A DNA stretch of 64,000 bases from Brenneria roseae subsp. roseae (GTDB lineage Bacteria > Pseudomonadota > Gammaproteobacteria > Enterobacterales > Enterobacteriaceae), in assembly GCF_003115845.1 (NCBI RefSeq), contig NZ_KZ819025.1, positions 186,001 to 250,000 on the forward strand. Direction: 5' to 3'. Under the pieces are notes generated by a model. It made no database searches, was not told where the DNA came from, and saw only the letters and a program-made list of their open reading frames with translations. The position numbers and the translations under genes were made by a program. Below, one piece after another: positions 9,471 to 19,834 of the stretch (positions are counted from its first letter, which is position 1; every line of letters begins with the position of its first letter).

Positions 9471-9962
9471 ATGCCATCTTTCGATATTGTTTCGGAAATT
9501 GATATGCAGGAAGTTCGCAATGCGGTGGAAAACGCGACGCGAGAGTTAGGCACCCGCTGGGATTTCCGCAATGTTCCGGCCAGCTTTGAACTGAATGAAA
9601 AATCACAGAGTATCAAGGCGGCCAGTGAGTCAGATTTTCAGGTTCAGCAATTGATCGATATCTTGCGTGAGAAACTGATGAAACGCGGCATTGAAGGCGG
9701 CTCGCTGGAAATCCCTGAAGAAATGGATCATAGCGGTAAAACCTACAGCGTTGAGGCTAAACTGAAGCAGGGTATTGAAAGCACGCTGGCGAAAAAGCTT
9801 GTGAAGCTGATTAAAGACAGCAAGCTGAAAGTACAGGCACAAATTCAGGGTGAACAGATTCGCGTGACGGGGAAATCCCGTGACGATTTGCAAGGTGCGA
9901 TGGCGTTGGTGCGCGGCGCCGATTTGGGGCAGCCATTTCAGTTCACCAATTTCCGCGATTAA
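9471..9962 (+). CDS. yajQ: YajQ, nucleotide-binding protein (UPF0234)
   Basis: Small two-domain protein that binds nucleotides; homologues in other bacteria act as cyclic-di-GMP-responsive co-regulators, but that role is not established here. The ATG at 9471 follows AGGAGAAC and begins MPSFDIVSE, as in E. coli (163 aa); the ATG at 9435 would add 12 unrelated residues. C-terminus [12 protein letters not shown] is highly conserved. Monocistronic, ended by a strong hairpin. Confidence 0.95.
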   Translation: MPSFDIVSEIDMQEVRNAVENATRELGTRWDFRNVPASFELNEKSQSIKAASESDFQVQQLIDILREKLMKRGIEGGSLEIPEEMDHSGKTYSVEAKLKQGIESTLAKKLVKLIKDSKLKVQAQIQGEQIRVTGKSRDDLQGAMALVRGADLGQPFQFTNFRD

Positions 9963-9970
9963 AGTATTTG

Positions 9971-9995
9971 CAGGCCAGCGAACGCTGGCCTGTTT
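9971..9995 (+). terminator. Terminator between convergent yajQ and yajR
   Basis: CAGGCCAGCG (9971–9980) pairs perfectly with CGCTGGCCTG (9983–9992) over a 2-nt loop and is followed by TTT. It lies 8 nt after the yajQ stop. Confidence 0.8.
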
Positions 9996-9998
9996 GTG

Positions 9999-11366
9999 TT
10001 ATGGCGCGCTGCTGACCAATGCTTCCAGCTGTTTTCTGCTGGTTTTTTTATTGTCTATTTTGACATAGGCGCTGTATTCATCGGGTACGATGATCACTTC
10101 TGCCACCCCGGGCTGCGTGCGCATTTTCTGCTCGAGTTCGTTGTCACTTAATGCCAAATCGGAAAGCGTAATTCTCAGGCTGCTCAGATATGGCGGCTCC
10201 TGCATGGTCAATCCGACCAGTAACCAGATGGCGGCAATTACGGTTCCCGCAATAAAGACAAAGGACGCCCCGTACAGTTCGAAAAGCCCCCCGCCGAGGC
10301 TGCCGCCGATCGCCACGCCAAGAAACTGGGTGGTTGAATAGACGCCCATCGCCGTACCTTTATAGCCAGCGGGTGATTCTTTGCTGATAAGTGAAGGCAA
10401 CAGCGCTTCCATCACGTTGAATGCCAGAAAAAATAGCTGAACCCCGAAAATAATCTGCCAGAGATGGTTTTCCGCCTGCCATAGCACCAGTTCCGCCGCG
10501 ATGAGCACGGCGATACAACCGACAAACACCCGTTTCATCCGGCGTTTTAATTCGGCATAAATAATAAAGGGCACAACGCCGGCGAAGGAAATCAGCATGG
10601 TGACCAAATAGACTTTCCAGTGGTCCTGCGGCGGTAAGCCCGCTTTTTCAAGTACCCTTGGCAGCGCAACGAAGCTGGACATCAGCAGGATATGCAGACA
10701 CATAATGCCGAAATTCAGCTTCAGCAGTCGGCTATTCGCCAGGACTTTATGAAAACTGCCGCTTACGATGGCCGATTCCCGATTGAGAATGTGCGCTGGC
10801 GCAGCGGGAATCATCGTGAGCGTGATGAAAATTCCCACCAGAGACAGCACCGTAATGCCCCAGAAGAGCGCCTGCAATCCAAACGCATGCGTGACGATCG
10901 GACCGACAACCATGGCAATAGCAAAGGTGACGCCGAAGCTGACGCCAATAAATGCCATGGCTTTGGTGCGATTCTGTTCGCGCGTCAGATCGGAAAGCAG
11001 GGCCATGACGGCGGCGGATATTGCGCCCGAACCTTGTAAGGCCCGGCCAAGAATAATTCCCCAGATTGAATCGCTGAGAGCGGCAATGATGCTTCCCAAG
11101 GCAAAAATCAGTAACCCGCCAACGATTAACGGTTTTCTGCCGACGCGATCCGACAGCAGCCCAAACGGGATCTGAAAAATAGCCTGCATCAGACCATAGA
11201 TGCCGATCGCAATACCGATCAGGGCCTCACTGGCGCCTTGCAAGGCCATACCGTAGGTGGTCAGAACAGGCAACACCATAAACATGCCGAGCATGCGTAG
11301 CGAAAATACTGTTCCCAGTCCCCATGTGGCGCGCAACTCACCAGGCGTCATCTTGTTATCGTTCAT
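9999..11366 (-). CDS. yajR: YajR, MFS transporter with C-terminal YAM domain
   Basis: Proton-driven drug/metabolite exporter of the major facilitator superfamily, 12 transmembrane helices. The A-motif between helices 2 and 3 reads GLLSDRVGRKPL. After the last helix (around residue 385) a soluble ferredoxin-like YAM domain of about 65 residues follows, ending in YVKIDNKKTSRKQLE. 455 aa against 454 in E. coli. Start at 11366 follows GAGG. Substrate unknown. Confidence 0.93.
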   Translation of the reverse strand: MNDNKMTPGELRATWGLGTVFSLRMLGMFMVLPVLTTYGMALQGASEALIGIAIGIYGLMQAIFQIPFGLLSDRVGRKPLIVGGLLIFALGSIIAALSDSIWGIILGRALQGSGAISAAVMALLSDLTREQNRTKAMAFIGVSFGVTFAIAMVVGPIVTHAFGLQALFWGITVLSLVGIFITLTMIPAAPAHILNRESAIVSGSFHKVLANSRLLKLNFGIMCLHILLMSSFVALPRVLEKAGLPPQDHWKVYLVTMLISFAGVVPFIIYAELKRRMKRVFVGCIAVLIAAELVLWQAENHLWQIIFGVQLFFLAFNVMEALLPSLISKESPAGYKGTAMGVYSTTQFLGVAIGGSLGGGLFELYGASFVFIAGTVIAAIWLLVGLTMQEPPYLSSLRITLSDLALSDNELEQKMRTQPGVAEVIIVPDEYSAYVKIDNKKTSRKQLEALVSSAP

Positions 11367-11461
11367 TCATACCTCTGGAAAACCGTCGGCGCTATTCTAG
11401 TTCGTTACCCGCCCAGCAGTAAACGAGAGCTTTGTTACGTTATTTAGCGAAAGAGTAGAGC

Positions 11462-11502
11462 GAGGAAAAAAGAAAAACAGGCGGAGGAGGAGCCGCCTGT
11501 TT
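11462..11502 (-). terminator. Intrinsic terminator of the cyo operon
   Basis: AAACAGGCGG (11475–11484) pairs perfectly with CCGCCTGTTT (11493–11502). On the minus strand the hairpin is followed by a T-rich run (TTCTTTTTT), a textbook terminator after cyoE. Confidence 0.88.
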
Positions 11503-11545
11503 TACATGATTTGATACTGCTTATATCTGGTATTGAACCACGACG

Positions 11546-12436
11546 TTAACGTAAGTAGGTCAGCAAGACCTCATGTGCCGGAGCCATTGAGTCAACGGAC
11601 ATCATGACGCTCAGTGAGGTGATGGCGACAATGGAAAACACAAACAGTTTTCTTGCCCATACCCGGTCGTCATTGGCATTTTTATAGCCCGACAGCGCCA
11701 TTCCCAACCACCATACGCTGACCGCTGCGGCGACAACCAGATATTTGTAACCGGCATAGCCGCCCAGAGACAGCATCAGCGTGGCAATCATAAACGCGAG
11801 GATATAGAGCGTAATATGATGCTTTGCGACGGAAATTCCCTTAACCACCGGTAAAACCGGGATATTGGCGGCCTGATAATCTTTGAGCCGGAAAATGGCA
11901 ATCGCGTAGGAGTGGGGCATCTGCCACAGACTGAAAATCAGCAGCAGAATCAGGGCGCCCGCATCGAACTGGTTACTGACGGCACAATAGCCGATAACCG
12001 GCGGCGCGGCGCCTGACAAACTGCCAATCAGCGTCCCGTAAACAGAATGACGCTTCATATACAGACTATAAACACCGACATAAACCACAAATCCCATCAC
12101 CGCCAGCCACATGGCCAGCGGATTGGCTGCGATATACAGTAGTGCGAAGCCTGCAATACCCAACAATGAAGCGTAAACCAGCGTTACCTTCAGTGAAATC
12201 AATCCTTTTACCAGGACGCGATTTCTGGTTCTCTCCATTTTTTTGTCGATATCGCGGTCAATAACGTTGTTAAACACGCAACCAGACGCAACGACCAGCG
12301 ATACGCCGAACAGGGTGGAAAGAAACAGGGGATAATTAATGCTGCCTTGGGCAGCAAGAAGAAATCCGCCAATCACAGAAATTAGATTACCGAAAATAAT
12401 TCCTGGTTTAGTGACTTGCAGGTATTGCTTAATCAT
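11546..12436 (-). CDS. cyoE: CyoE, protoheme IX farnesyltransferase (heme O synthase)
   Basis: Farnesylates heme B to heme O, the cofactor of cytochrome bo3. UbiA-type prenyltransferase with aspartate-rich loops [15 protein letters not shown] and [13 protein letters not shown] and about nine membrane helices. The ATG at 12436 gives [16 protein letters not shown], matching E. coli CyoE; a reading frame extending to 12556 would overlap cyoD and is rejected. 296 aa, last gene of cyoABCDE, 14 nt after cyoD. Confidence 0.96.
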   Translation of the reverse strand: MIKQYLQVTKPGIIFGNLISVIGGFLLAAQGSINYPLFLSTLFGVSLVVASGCVFNNVIDRDIDKKMERTRNRVLVKGLISLKVTLVYASLLGIAGFALLYIAANPLAMWLAVMGFVVYVGVYSLYMKRHSVYGTLIGSLSGAAPPVIGYCAVSNQFDAGALILLLIFSLWQMPHSYAIAIFRLKDYQAANIPVLPVVKGISVAKHHITLYILAFMIATLMLSLGGYAGYKYLVVAAAVSVWWLGMALSGYKNANDDRVWARKLFVFSIVAITSLSVMMSVDSMAPAHEVLLTYLR

Positions 12437-12450
12437 CTTTGACGGCTCTG

Positions 12451-12783
12451 TTACTGGATCATCATGTTGTGGTGTGCGCTCATCATAATCCAGATGGAAC
12501 CCACGACGACAATCGCGATAATCAGGACGGTAAACACCAGGGCCACCACATTCCACCGTTCTTCAGACGACGTATTCAGATGCAGGAAGTACACCAGGTG
12601 CACCAGAATCTGGATAACCGCACATCCCAGAACGGTCAGAAGAATCACGTTATGTGAGGCTGAACCGGCCATTACCATACCGAAAGGAATGACTGTCAGA
12701 ATAACGGACAGAACAAATCCAATCAGATAGGATTTAACGCTACCGTGGCTGGCGCCAGCATGATCGGTTGTTGAATGACTCAT
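12451..12783 (-). CDS. cyoD: CyoD, cytochrome bo3 subunit IV
   Basis: Small three-helix subunit that helps assemble the copper and heme centres of the quinol oxidase. 110 aa (E. coli 109). ATG at 12783 follows a G-rich site and overlaps the cyoC stop in an ATGA, implying coupled translation. Ends in a His/Met-rich HHNMMIQ. Confidence 0.95.
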   Translation of the reverse strand: MSHSTTDHAGASHGSVKSYLIGFVLSVILTVIPFGMVMAGSASHNVILLTVLGCAVIQILVHLVYFLHLNTSSEERWNVVALVFTVLIIAIVVVGSIWIMMSAHHNMMIQ

Positions 12784-13397
12784 TGCATCGCCCCCAGCAG
12801 GTAAACAACGGTGAATACACAAATCCACACCACGTCAAGGAAGTGCCAGAACAGGCTCAGGCACATCAGGCGGGTTTTGTTTGTTGACGTCAGGCCGCGT
12901 TTGGAAACCTGAATCATCATGATGGTAATCCAGATAAGGCCGGCGGTAACGTGGATGCCGTGCGTGCCGACCAGCGCGAAGAAGGCTGACAGAAACGCGC
13001 TGCGATCCGGACCGTAACCCTCGGCGATCAGGTGATGGAATTCATAGATTTCCATCGCGATGAACATCAGACCGAACAGGAAGGTCAGACCCAACCAGGC
13101 ATTGACCTGAGACTGGCTGCCTTTGTTCATCGCAATCATCGCCATGCCGTAGGTAATACTACTGAACAGCAGGGCGAACGTTTCCACCAGAACGAAAGGC
13201 AGCTCGAAAATGTCCTTTCCTGTCGGACCGCCAGCGGTACCATTAACCAGCACTGCATAGGTTGCGAACAAAGACGCAAACAAAATACAGTCGCTCATCA
13301 GGTAGATCCAGAAGCCGAATACTTTGGTGGCTCCGGCATCATGGTGCCCATGCTCGGCATGGGCGGCATTATGGTTAGTCAGAGTTTCAGTTGACAT
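12780..13397 (-). CDS. cyoC: CyoC, cytochrome bo3 subunit III
   Basis: Subunit III of the ubiquinol oxidase, five transmembrane helices after a His-rich N-terminus ([14 protein letters not shown]). Contains the conserved [13 protein letters not shown] helix. 205 aa, as expected. Overlaps cyoB by 11 nt and cyoD by 4 nt. Confidence 0.96.
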   Translation of the reverse strand: MSTETLTNHNAAHAEHGHHDAGATKVFGFWIYLMSDCILFASLFATYAVLVNGTAGGPTGKDIFELPFVLVETFALLFSSITYGMAMIAMNKGSQSQVNAWLGLTFLFGLMFIAMEIYEFHHLIAEGYGPDRSAFLSAFFALVGTHGIHVTAGLIWITIMMIQVSKRGLTSTNKTRLMCLSLFWHFLDVVWICVFTVVYLLGAMQ

Positions 13398-15378
13398 TTT
13401 TCAGACCTGCTTTGCTGAGTTGATCAAAATTCTGATTCTCAATTTGTTCAATTTCCTTAACCGGGACGTAGTAATCCACATCCTGATTAAAGCTATGCAC
13501 AATCCAGGTCACAATCATGCCGGCAAAACCGATGATTGCCATCCACCAGATGTGCCAGATCATGGCAAAACCGAACACCAGGCTGAATGCAGAGATAATC
13601 ACACCTGCGCCGGTATTCTTCGGCATATGGATCTCTTCATAACCAGCCGGTTTTTTGTAGGCTTCGCCTTTCTCTTTGACATCCCAGAATGCGTCGCGAT
13701 CGTGAACGTGCGGTACGGTAGCAAAGTTATAGAACGGCGCCGGAGACGAGGTGGACCATTCCAGCGTACGCGCATCCCATGGGTCGCCCGTCAGGTCGCG
13801 GTTCTGATCGCGATCACGGATACTGATGTAGAACTGTACGACCTGACACAGTACACCAATACCGATCAGCACGGCGCCCATAGACGCGACAACTAGTAAC
13901 GGGTGGAATTCCGGGTTGATTTGCTGGCTCAGACGACGGGTCATGCCCATGAAGCCCAGTGCGTACAGCGGCATAAAGGCGACAAAGAAGCCGATGATCC
14001 AGAACCAGAATGCGCGCTTACCCCAGGTTTCGTTAAGGGTGAAACCAAACGCTTTCGGGAACCAGTAAGTGATACCGGCAAAGCATCCAAACACCACACC
14101 GCCGATGATCACGTTGTGGAAGTGTGCGATCAGGAACAGGCTATTGTGCAAAACGAAGTTGGCGCCAGGCACGGCCAGCAGTACCCCGGTCATCCCACCG
14201 ATGGAGAAGGTGATGATGAAGCCAGTGGTCCACAGCATGGCGGAATGCGGCTGAATACGGCCCTGATACATGGTAAACAGCCAGTTGAAGATTTTAACCC
14301 CGGTCGGGATTGAAATAATCATGGTGGCGATACCAAAGAAGGCATTCACGTTCGCGCCAGACCCCATGGTGAAGAAGTGGTGCAACCAAACGATAAATGA
14401 CAGGACGGTAATGGCGATGGTTGCCCATACCAGCGAGGTATAGCCAAACAGACGTTTTTTACAGAATGTGGCCACCACTTCAGAATAAATACCGAACACC
14501 GGCAACACCAGAATGTAAACCTCAGGATGACCCCAGGCCCAAATCAGGTTGATGTACATCATCATGTTGCCACCCATATCGTTGGTAAAGAAATGGGTGC
14601 CGAGATAACGGTCAAGCGTCAACAGCGCGATCGTAACCGTCAGAATCGGGAATGCGGCAATAATCAGAACGTTGGTGCACAGTGCCGTCCAGGTAAATAC
14701 CGGCATTTTCATCAGGGTCATGCCGGGCGCGCGCATCTTCATTATGGTGGCAAAGAAGTTTACGCCGGTCAGCGTGGTGCCCAGACCGGATATCTGCAAA
14801 CTCCATATCCAGTAATCGACCCCGACTCCGGGACTGTACTCCTTACCGGAAAGCGGCGGATAAGCGACCCAACCGGTTTGCGCGAACTCACCCACGCCCA
14901 GAGAGAGGTTGATCAAAATGACGCCGGCCACGAACAGCCAGAAGCTCAGGGAGTTCAGGAACGGAAAGGCCACGTCGCGGGCGCCGATTTGCAGCGGAAC
15001 GGCGAGGTTCATCAAACCGACCACGAACGGTGTCGCCACGAAGAAAATCATGATAACGCCGTGGGCGGTGAAGATTTGATCGTAATGGTGGGCGTTAAGG
15101 AAGCCTTCTTGCCCGGCAGAGGCGAGAACCTGCTGGCCGCGCATCATGATGGCATCGGCAAAACCACGCAGCATCATCACCAGCGCGACGATGATATACA
15201 TGATACCGATTTTCTTATGATCTACGGAGGTGAACCATTCGGTCCACAGCCATTTCCACTTGCCAAAGTAGGTTAGCGCCGCCAGCAGCGCCAGACCGCC
15301 GACAATGATCGCCGCGACGGTGACCATGATGATGGGTTCATGATACGGAACCGCTTCAAGTGTAAGTTTTCCGAACAT
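13387..15378 (-). CDS. cyoB: CyoB, cytochrome bo3 subunit I (proton-pumping heme-copper oxidase)
   Basis: Catalytic subunit carrying heme b, heme o3 and CuB; oxidises ubiquinol, reduces oxygen and pumps protons. The CuB/cross-link motif is WGHPEVY and the two adjacent CuB ligands are in WLHHFF; the heme ligands lie in [13 protein letters not shown] and [11 protein letters not shown] at 15378 gives 663 aa beginning [16 protein letters not shown], exactly the E. coli length; a longer reading to 15411 overlaps cyoA and is rejected. Confidence 0.98.
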   Translation of the reverse strand: MFGKLTLEAVPYHEPIIMVTVAAIIVGGLALLAALTYFGKWKWLWTEWFTSVDHKKIGIMYIIVALVMMLRGFADAIMMRGQQVLASAGQEGFLNAHHYDQIFTAHGVIMIFFVATPFVVGLMNLAVPLQIGARDVAFPFLNSLSFWLFVAGVILINLSLGVGEFAQTGWVAYPPLSGKEYSPGVGVDYWIWSLQISGLGTTLTGVNFFATIMKMRAPGMTLMKMPVFTWTALCTNVLIIAAFPILTVTIALLTLDRYLGTHFFTNDMGGNMMMYINLIWAWGHPEVYILVLPVFGIYSEVVATFCKKRLFGYTSLVWATIAITVLSFIVWLHHFFTMGSGANVNAFFGIATMIISIPTGVKIFNWLFTMYQGRIQPHSAMLWTTGFIITFSIGGMTGVLLAVPGANFVLHNSLFLIAHFHNVIIGGVVFGCFAGITYWFPKAFGFTLNETWGKRAFWFWIIGFFVAFMPLYALGFMGMTRRLSQQINPEFHPLLVVASMGAVLIGIGVLCQVVQFYISIRDRDQNRDLTGDPWDARTLEWSTSSPAPFYNFATVPHVHDRDAFWDVKEKGEAYKKPAGYEEIHMPKNTGAGVIISAFSLVFGFAMIWHIWWMAIIGFAGMIVTWIVHSFNQDVDYYVPVKEIEQIENQNFDQLSKAGLKNVN

Positions 15379-15382
15379 CGTA

Positions 15383-16345
15383 TTATCCCTCGGCTCCTTG
15401 GTGCGAGCCATGCTCGCCCATGTTCATACTCTCATCGTGCGGCATGTTTTCATCGTGCTTCATGCCTTCACCATGATGTTGCATGTTCATGTCGTCGCCT
15501 GTGAATTTGCGAATAATATTGTTGAACAGATCCGGTTGAACACTGGAGAAGTATTCTACGGGATGATATTCACTTGGCTGAGCCAGTTGGTTGAATTCAT
15601 CCATGCTGTTGAGTGTCTTGGAAGACGCACGGACGTTCGCAACCCACTGGTCGAACTCCTGCTGGGTTGGCGTGGCGATGGCGGTAAACTTCATGCCAGA
15701 GAAGCCTTTTCCGCTGTAACCACCGGAAATGCCGTCATATTTGCCAGGCTCATTGGCAATCAGATGCAGCTTGGTTTGCATACCAGCCATTGCATAAATC
15801 TGTCCGCCAAGACGAGGAATGAAGAATGAGTTCATTACCGAGTCGGAGGTGATTCTGAACGTAACGGGCGTGTTCGCAGGGAAGGCGAGTTCATTGACGC
15901 TGGCGATCCCCAGATCCGGGTAAACAAACAGCCATTTCCAGTCAAGCGAAACCACTTCAACATTAATCGGCTTGATGTCTGATTCCAAAGGCTTGTACGG
16001 GTCAAGCGAGTGGCTCGTTTTCCAGGTAATGGTGGCGAGAATGATGATAATGATAATTGGCACAGTCCAGACAACGGCTTCAATCTTGTTGGAATGTGAC
16101 CAATTCGGAGTGTATTTAGCCTTTTCGTTGGAAGCACGGAACTTCCAGGCAAAGGCAATCGTCATTATGATGACGGGTATGACGACGATCAACATCAGCC
16201 CAATGGCAGTCAGTATTAACGATCGTTGCTCTAACCCGACCTGTCCTTTGGGATTCATCAATGCCATATCGCAACCGCTGAGTAGTGCAGTGGCTGCAAA
16301 TAAAGACAACATCCCAAAAATTTTATTGTATTTCCTGAGTCTCAT
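15383..16345 (-). CDS. cyoA: CyoA, cytochrome bo3 subunit II (lipoprotein)
   Basis: Subunit II, involved in quinol oxidation, anchored by an N-terminal lipid (lipobox LLSGC at about residues 21–25) and two helices, with a periplasmic cupredoxin-fold domain that has no CuA ligands in this family. 320 aa. The last 40 residues are unusually rich in Met, His, Asp and Glu ([19 protein letters not shown]); E. coli CyoA has a similar but different tail. Start at 16345 follows GAGG. First gene of the operon; only 4 nt separate it from cyoB. Confidence 0.97.
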   Translation of the reverse strand: MRLRKYNKIFGMLSLFAATALLSGCDMALMNPKGQVGLEQRSLILTAIGLMLIVVIPVIIMTIAFAWKFRASNEKAKYTPNWSHSNKIEAVVWTVPIIIIIILATITWKTSHSLDPYKPLESDIKPINVEVVSLDWKWLFVYPDLGIASVNELAFPANTPVTFRITSDSVMNSFFIPRLGGQIYAMAGMQTKLHLIANEPGKYDGISGGYSGKGFSGMKFTAIATPTQQEFDQWVANVRASSKTLNSMDEFNQLAQPSEYHPVEYFSSVQPDLFNNIIRKFTGDDMNMQHHGEGMKHDENMPHDESMNMGEHGSHQGAEG

Positions 16346-16762
16346 CTAGCGACCTCAATAACAAGGGCTCTATTGTCATTTCACGCGAGCGGGCATTTTA
16401 CGGGAAGGTTACTGTACTGTAAACATGATTAAGAGTATGTCAGCCTGTTGTTGCTGTTTTTTGCCTTGATTGTCACAAAGGCAACATAAAAATAAAAAAT
16501 GATGATATAAAACAGTGAATTAAAGTGTCGTGCCGATAAAAGTATGGATGGATAATAAAAAATTACAACCATGTACGAGTTTTATTTCCGTAACGGTAGT
16601 ATTTTCTGCATCAACCAGTGATTCGCCATAAAACAGAATTAGCTCGGAAAAATATTCATCGTGGTGAAATAAATCTTTTTCTTACCCAATTATTAAAGAG
16701 AAAAATAATTTTATAAGTGGATAAAGACGCGGGTAAGGCGTTTTTATCCCCAAAAACCCTGC
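16346..16762. other. Non-coding region upstream of cyoA, 3' of ampG
   Basis: 417 nt without a gene. It must carry the cyo promoter (reading leftward), but I could not place the -10/-35 with confidence. An A+T-rich tract covers about 16480–16720. An imperfect 12-bp stem (16719–16730 with 16738–16749, one mismatch) lies just after the ampG stop and may end ampG transcripts. Confidence 0.5.
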
Positions 16763-18247
16763 TTACCGGGAGCCCGACAGGGGAGATTTCAGCGAAAGGT
16801 AGTCCAACAGACTCCCTAACAGAATACCCAAAAGAGCCAGCCCGCTACCTGCGATCAACAAATACTCCGCCGTCAGCGCCTGGGCTGTCCATCCCAACGC
16901 ATTGGTGATCAAGAGCATCAACCACAATCCCAGCAGGCTTGACCCGATAGCGAGCATACGCAAAGCCGTTCTGTAGTAATAAGGAAAGGAATTCCGTAAC
17001 TGGAAGCTATCGGTTTTCTGTGTATATTCCAGCGTATTGCGGCATATCAGCAAAAGGAACAGGCCGGGCAACGCGGCAACAATCGAGAAGAGATAGAACC
17101 ACGTCCACCCGTAGATTTCTACAAACCAGCCCGCAATCGGACCAACGTACACCCGGCCTACCGCAGAAAGGGCGGAGAGCAGGGCGAATTGGGTGGCGGA
17201 AAACGATTTGTTGCACAGCGTCATCAATAGTGCCACAAATGCCGCGGTTCCCATCCCGCCGCACAGATTTTCCAGAAACACGGCGCTGGCCATGGTAAAC
17301 ATATTTTTATCGGTAATGGCCAGCAGCCAGTATCCGGCGTTGGACACGGCCTGAAGAATACCGAAGAGCATTAACGCGCGGAACAGCGTCAGGCGCTGCA
17401 TCAGCAAGCCGCCATAAATGGCGCCGGCAATGGTGGCAAACAGCCCCAGCGTTTTGTTGACCAGACCGACATCGCCGGCGTTAAAACCGACGCCGCGGAT
17501 CAGAAAGGTGGTAGTCAGGCTGGCGGCGAAGGCATCGCCCAATTTGTACAGCACGATAAGCAGCAGGATGAGCCACGCATTGTTACGTGCGAAAAAGTCG
17601 CGTAACGGGGCGACGATCGCCTGTTCCATAGAACGTGGCGCCGGCTGAGTGTTATTCGGTTCCGGCGCCAGCAGCGTGGAAATCACGCCAATCAGCATTA
17701 ATCCGGCCATGAGCCAGTATGTCGCCTGCCAGCCTAACAGCCTGTCCGCAATCCACAACGCCAGACCGCCTGAAACCAGCATCGCCAGACGATAGCCCAG
17801 TACCGACGTGGCGGCGCCGGTGCCGCGTTCTTCCGGCGCCAGCAAATCTGTTTTATAAGCGTCAAAAACAATATCCTGCGACGCCGAGCAAAACGCGACG
17901 AGTACGGCCAGAGCGGCAAGCCACCAGAGATCGCGGGCTGGATTCATAAACCCCATGCAGACAATAGCGACAATCAGCAATAGCTGGCTTACCAGCAGCC
18001 ATCCGCGTCTGCGTCCCAGAAAAGGCGGGGTATAACGGTCCATCAGAGGGGACCAGAGGAATTTGAATACGTAGGCCTGACCGACCAGAGAGAAAAAACC
18101 AATGGTTTTCAAATCAACGTTTTCAACGGTCATCCAGGCTTGTAACGTGCCAGAGGTGAGCGCCAGCGGTAATCCTGACGCGAAGCCAAGCAATAACAGA
18201 AAACGTGAATTGCGTTGGCTGAACAGATTGATGATACGACTAAACAT
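16763..18247 (-). CDS. ampG: AmpG, muropeptide permease
   Basis: Inner-membrane importer of GlcNAc-anhydroMurNAc peptides for cell-wall recycling; in species with inducible AmpC it also feeds the induction signal. MFS-like, with at least 12 hydrophobic helices. It opens FSQRNSRFLLLLGFASGLPLALT, the standard AmpG N-terminus. 494 aa (E. coli 491). Lies 63 nt downstream of yajG on the same strand, as in E. coli, and is likely co-transcribed. Confidence 0.96.
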   Translation of the reverse strand: MFSRIINLFSQRNSRFLLLLGFASGLPLALTSGTLQAWMTVENVDLKTIGFFSLVGQAYVFKFLWSPLMDRYTPPFLGRRRGWLLVSQLLLIVAIVCMGFMNPARDLWWLAALAVLVAFCSASQDIVFDAYKTDLLAPEERGTGAATSVLGYRLAMLVSGGLALWIADRLLGWQATYWLMAGLMLIGVISTLLAPEPNNTQPAPRSMEQAIVAPLRDFFARNNAWLILLLIVLYKLGDAFAASLTTTFLIRGVGFNAGDVGLVNKTLGLFATIAGAIYGGLLMQRLTLFRALMLFGILQAVSNAGYWLLAITDKNMFTMASAVFLENLCGGMGTAAFVALLMTLCNKSFSATQFALLSALSAVGRVYVGPIAGWFVEIYGWTWFYLFSIVAALPGLFLLLICRNTLEYTQKTDSFQLRNSFPYYYRTALRMLAIGSSLLGLWLMLLITNALGWTAQALTAEYLLIAGSGLALLGILLGSLLDYLSLKSPLSGSR

Positions 18248-18310
18248 GAAAGACCCTTTTCCGTTGCGCTGCGAGGAAAATCCGTGCGCAACGGAAGCGG
18301 ATGAAAAAGA

Positions 18311-18895
18311 TTAACGCGCGTTTTCTTTGATGAAGGCGCTGACGCTGGTGTCCTGAGCCATGTCGTTAATGACATCGCTTAACACTGTATTAACGGCATT
18401 GGTAATGTTCTGATTGTTTGCGGTAAAGGCGCCCTGAACGTTATAGGTCGCACGGTAGTTTTTCACCTGCTTGTTGCCGTTTGCCGCTTGAGCCAGGATA
18501 GAGATATCGGCTTTGGTGGTGATGTTGTAACGCAGGTTTCCTTCAGAAACATCGGCATACAGATTATTAACGACGATCTGTAACGCCACCGGGCCGCCAG
18601 TACCAATCATGTAGCCACGGGCCGTCATTTGTTTTTCCAGCGCTTCCTGCAACAGGAAACGCAGATCGCGCGAAGGGGTCAGCGTAATCAATTGCCCATC
18701 GCGGTTCACTTTAGCCAGTGCCTGATCGGCACGCTGATCGGCGCCATTAATGCTGATAGTGACGCCCATCAGCGTTGGGTCTTGTGACGGAAGGCTAATG
18801 TTCGGCGTAACGTTCAGCGTATTGCTCTTGGCGGCGCATCCGGCAAGCAGGACCACGGCCAGAAGAGGGAAAAATAATTTTCTTAACATTCGCAT
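18311..18895 (-). CDS. yajG: YajG, outer-membrane-type lipoprotein
   Basis: Lipoprotein of unknown function conserved in enterobacteria. Signal peptide with lipobox LLAGC (cysteine about residue 20). The body contains INGADQRADQALAKV and TASRDLRFLLQ-like segments as in E. coli YajG (192 aa; here 194). ATG at 18895 or two codons inside at 18889 are both possible. Residues after the Cys are Ala-Ala, not Asp, so sorting to the outer membrane is expected. Divergent from bolA. Confidence 0.93.
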   Translation of the reverse strand: MRMLRKLFFPLLAVVLLAGCAAKSNTLNVTPNISLPSQDPTLMGVTISINGADQRADQALAKVNRDGQLITLTPSRDLRFLLQEALEKQMTARGYMIGTGGPVALQIVVNNLYADVSEGNLRYNITTKADISILAQAANGNKQVKNYRATYNVQGAFTANNQNITNAVNTVLSDVINDMAQDTSVSAFIKENAR

Positions 18896-19215
18896 TTTCT
18901 CAGTAATGATTAGGGGTGGTTAGCTGATAAAAATTCCTGATATCATATCATTGCCGCAGGCGGGGGAAAGAGCGGAGTGCAAGTAATTTATCCTGAAATG
19001 CATCTTTTCCTCGGCTTTGCCCTGGCAAAAATCGTTTTTATCACATCACTGCCACTGAAGATATGTCATTAGGTTGCGATTTATTATCTGTCAGCAGTTG
19101 TGTTATCGACCATAACGGCTTGAAAAACAGCTAAGATTAAAGTGATTCGGGGATCTGTAAGTGACAGGCATGTTTAGCTGGTATCAGACTTTTCCAAAGC
19201 CGAAAGGGTGGCCGT
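18896..19215. other. Divergent yajG / bolA intergenic region
   Basis: 320 nt that must hold the yajG–ampG promoter and the bolA promoter. In E. coli bolA has a sigma-S-dependent promoter; I could not identify an unambiguous counterpart by eye. No ORF or repeat is supported. Confidence 0.4.
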
Positions 19216-19530
19216 ATGATGCGTGAAACGATAGAAGAAAAACTGCGTGTGGAATTTGAACCCGTCCACCTGGAGGTGATTGATGAAAGCTATCGTCACA
19301 ACGTGCCAGCGGGGGCGGAAAGCCATTTTAAGGTGGTTATGGTCAGCGATCGTTTTGTGGGGGAGCGGGTTTTAAGCCGCCATCGTGCCATCTATACGGT
19401 GCTTGCCGCCGAACTGGCGAGTACGGTACATGCGTTGGCGTTGCATACCTATACGGTAACGGAGTGGAGCAGTTTGCAGAATGCCGTGCCTTCATCGCCG
19501 CCTTGTGGTGGCGCGGGTATCCTGTCGTAA
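19216..19530 (+). CDS. bolA: BolA, stress/morphology regulator and [2Fe-2S] partner protein
   Basis: BolA-fold protein that affects cell shape under stress and works with monothiol glutaredoxins in iron–sulfur trafficking. Key residues kept: the [18 protein letters not shown] loop and the conserved His in [10 protein letters not shown]. 104 aa (E. coli 105). Start ATGATG at 19216 after AAGGGTGG. Single gene. Confidence 0.96.
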   Translation: MMRETIEEKLRVEFEPVHLEVIDESYRHNVPAGAESHFKVVMVSDRFVGERVLSRHRAIYTVLAAELASTVHALALHTYTVTEWSSLQNAVPSSPPCGGAGILS

Positions 19531-19540
19531 GTCTGGGATA

Positions 19541-19572
19541 TAACCCGTTTCGAACCTTTTCGATACGGGTTA
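19541..19572 (+). terminator. Hairpin after bolA
   Basis: TAACCCGT (19541–19548) pairs with ACGGGTTA (19565–19572), 11 nt after the bolA stop. The following sequence lacks a T-run, so efficiency is uncertain. The rest of the 304-nt bolA–tig gap should hold the tig promoter; nothing else was recognised. Confidence 0.55.
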
Positions 19573-19834
19573 TTCATAAAAGTGTGAATCTCTCGCTGCA
19601 ATAGTCTTTCTGCCGTCCTCGACTCAACCTGTCTATATCGCTATAATGCCGCGTCTATTTTTCCGGAATGTATTCGGGACGCTTCTGACTACAGGGAACA
19701 AGGGCGGGTAAATACGCCATCGTCCGGTTCTGTGAGGCTTTTTTCAATACATGTCGACCATGTTTGGGCAGGCTTTGCTGTTGTGAGAATAGTTTTGGGG
19801 TTGACCGAGCACTGTGATTTTTTGAGGTAACAAG

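Noticed and set aside
12437-12556. N-terminal extension of cyoE into cyoD
   Set aside because: Overlaps the coding end of cyoD; the conserved start is the ATG at 12436.
14527-15276. 249-codon frame antisense to cyoB
   Set aside because: Reverse complement of a highly hydrophobic gene; composition rich in His, Gln, Arg and Gly is a shadow artefact.
16455-16480. FNR/CRP-like sequence upstream of cyoA
   Set aside because: TTGATTGTCACAA has one plausible half-site only; symmetry is too poor to claim regulation, although cyo is oxygen-regulated in E. coli.
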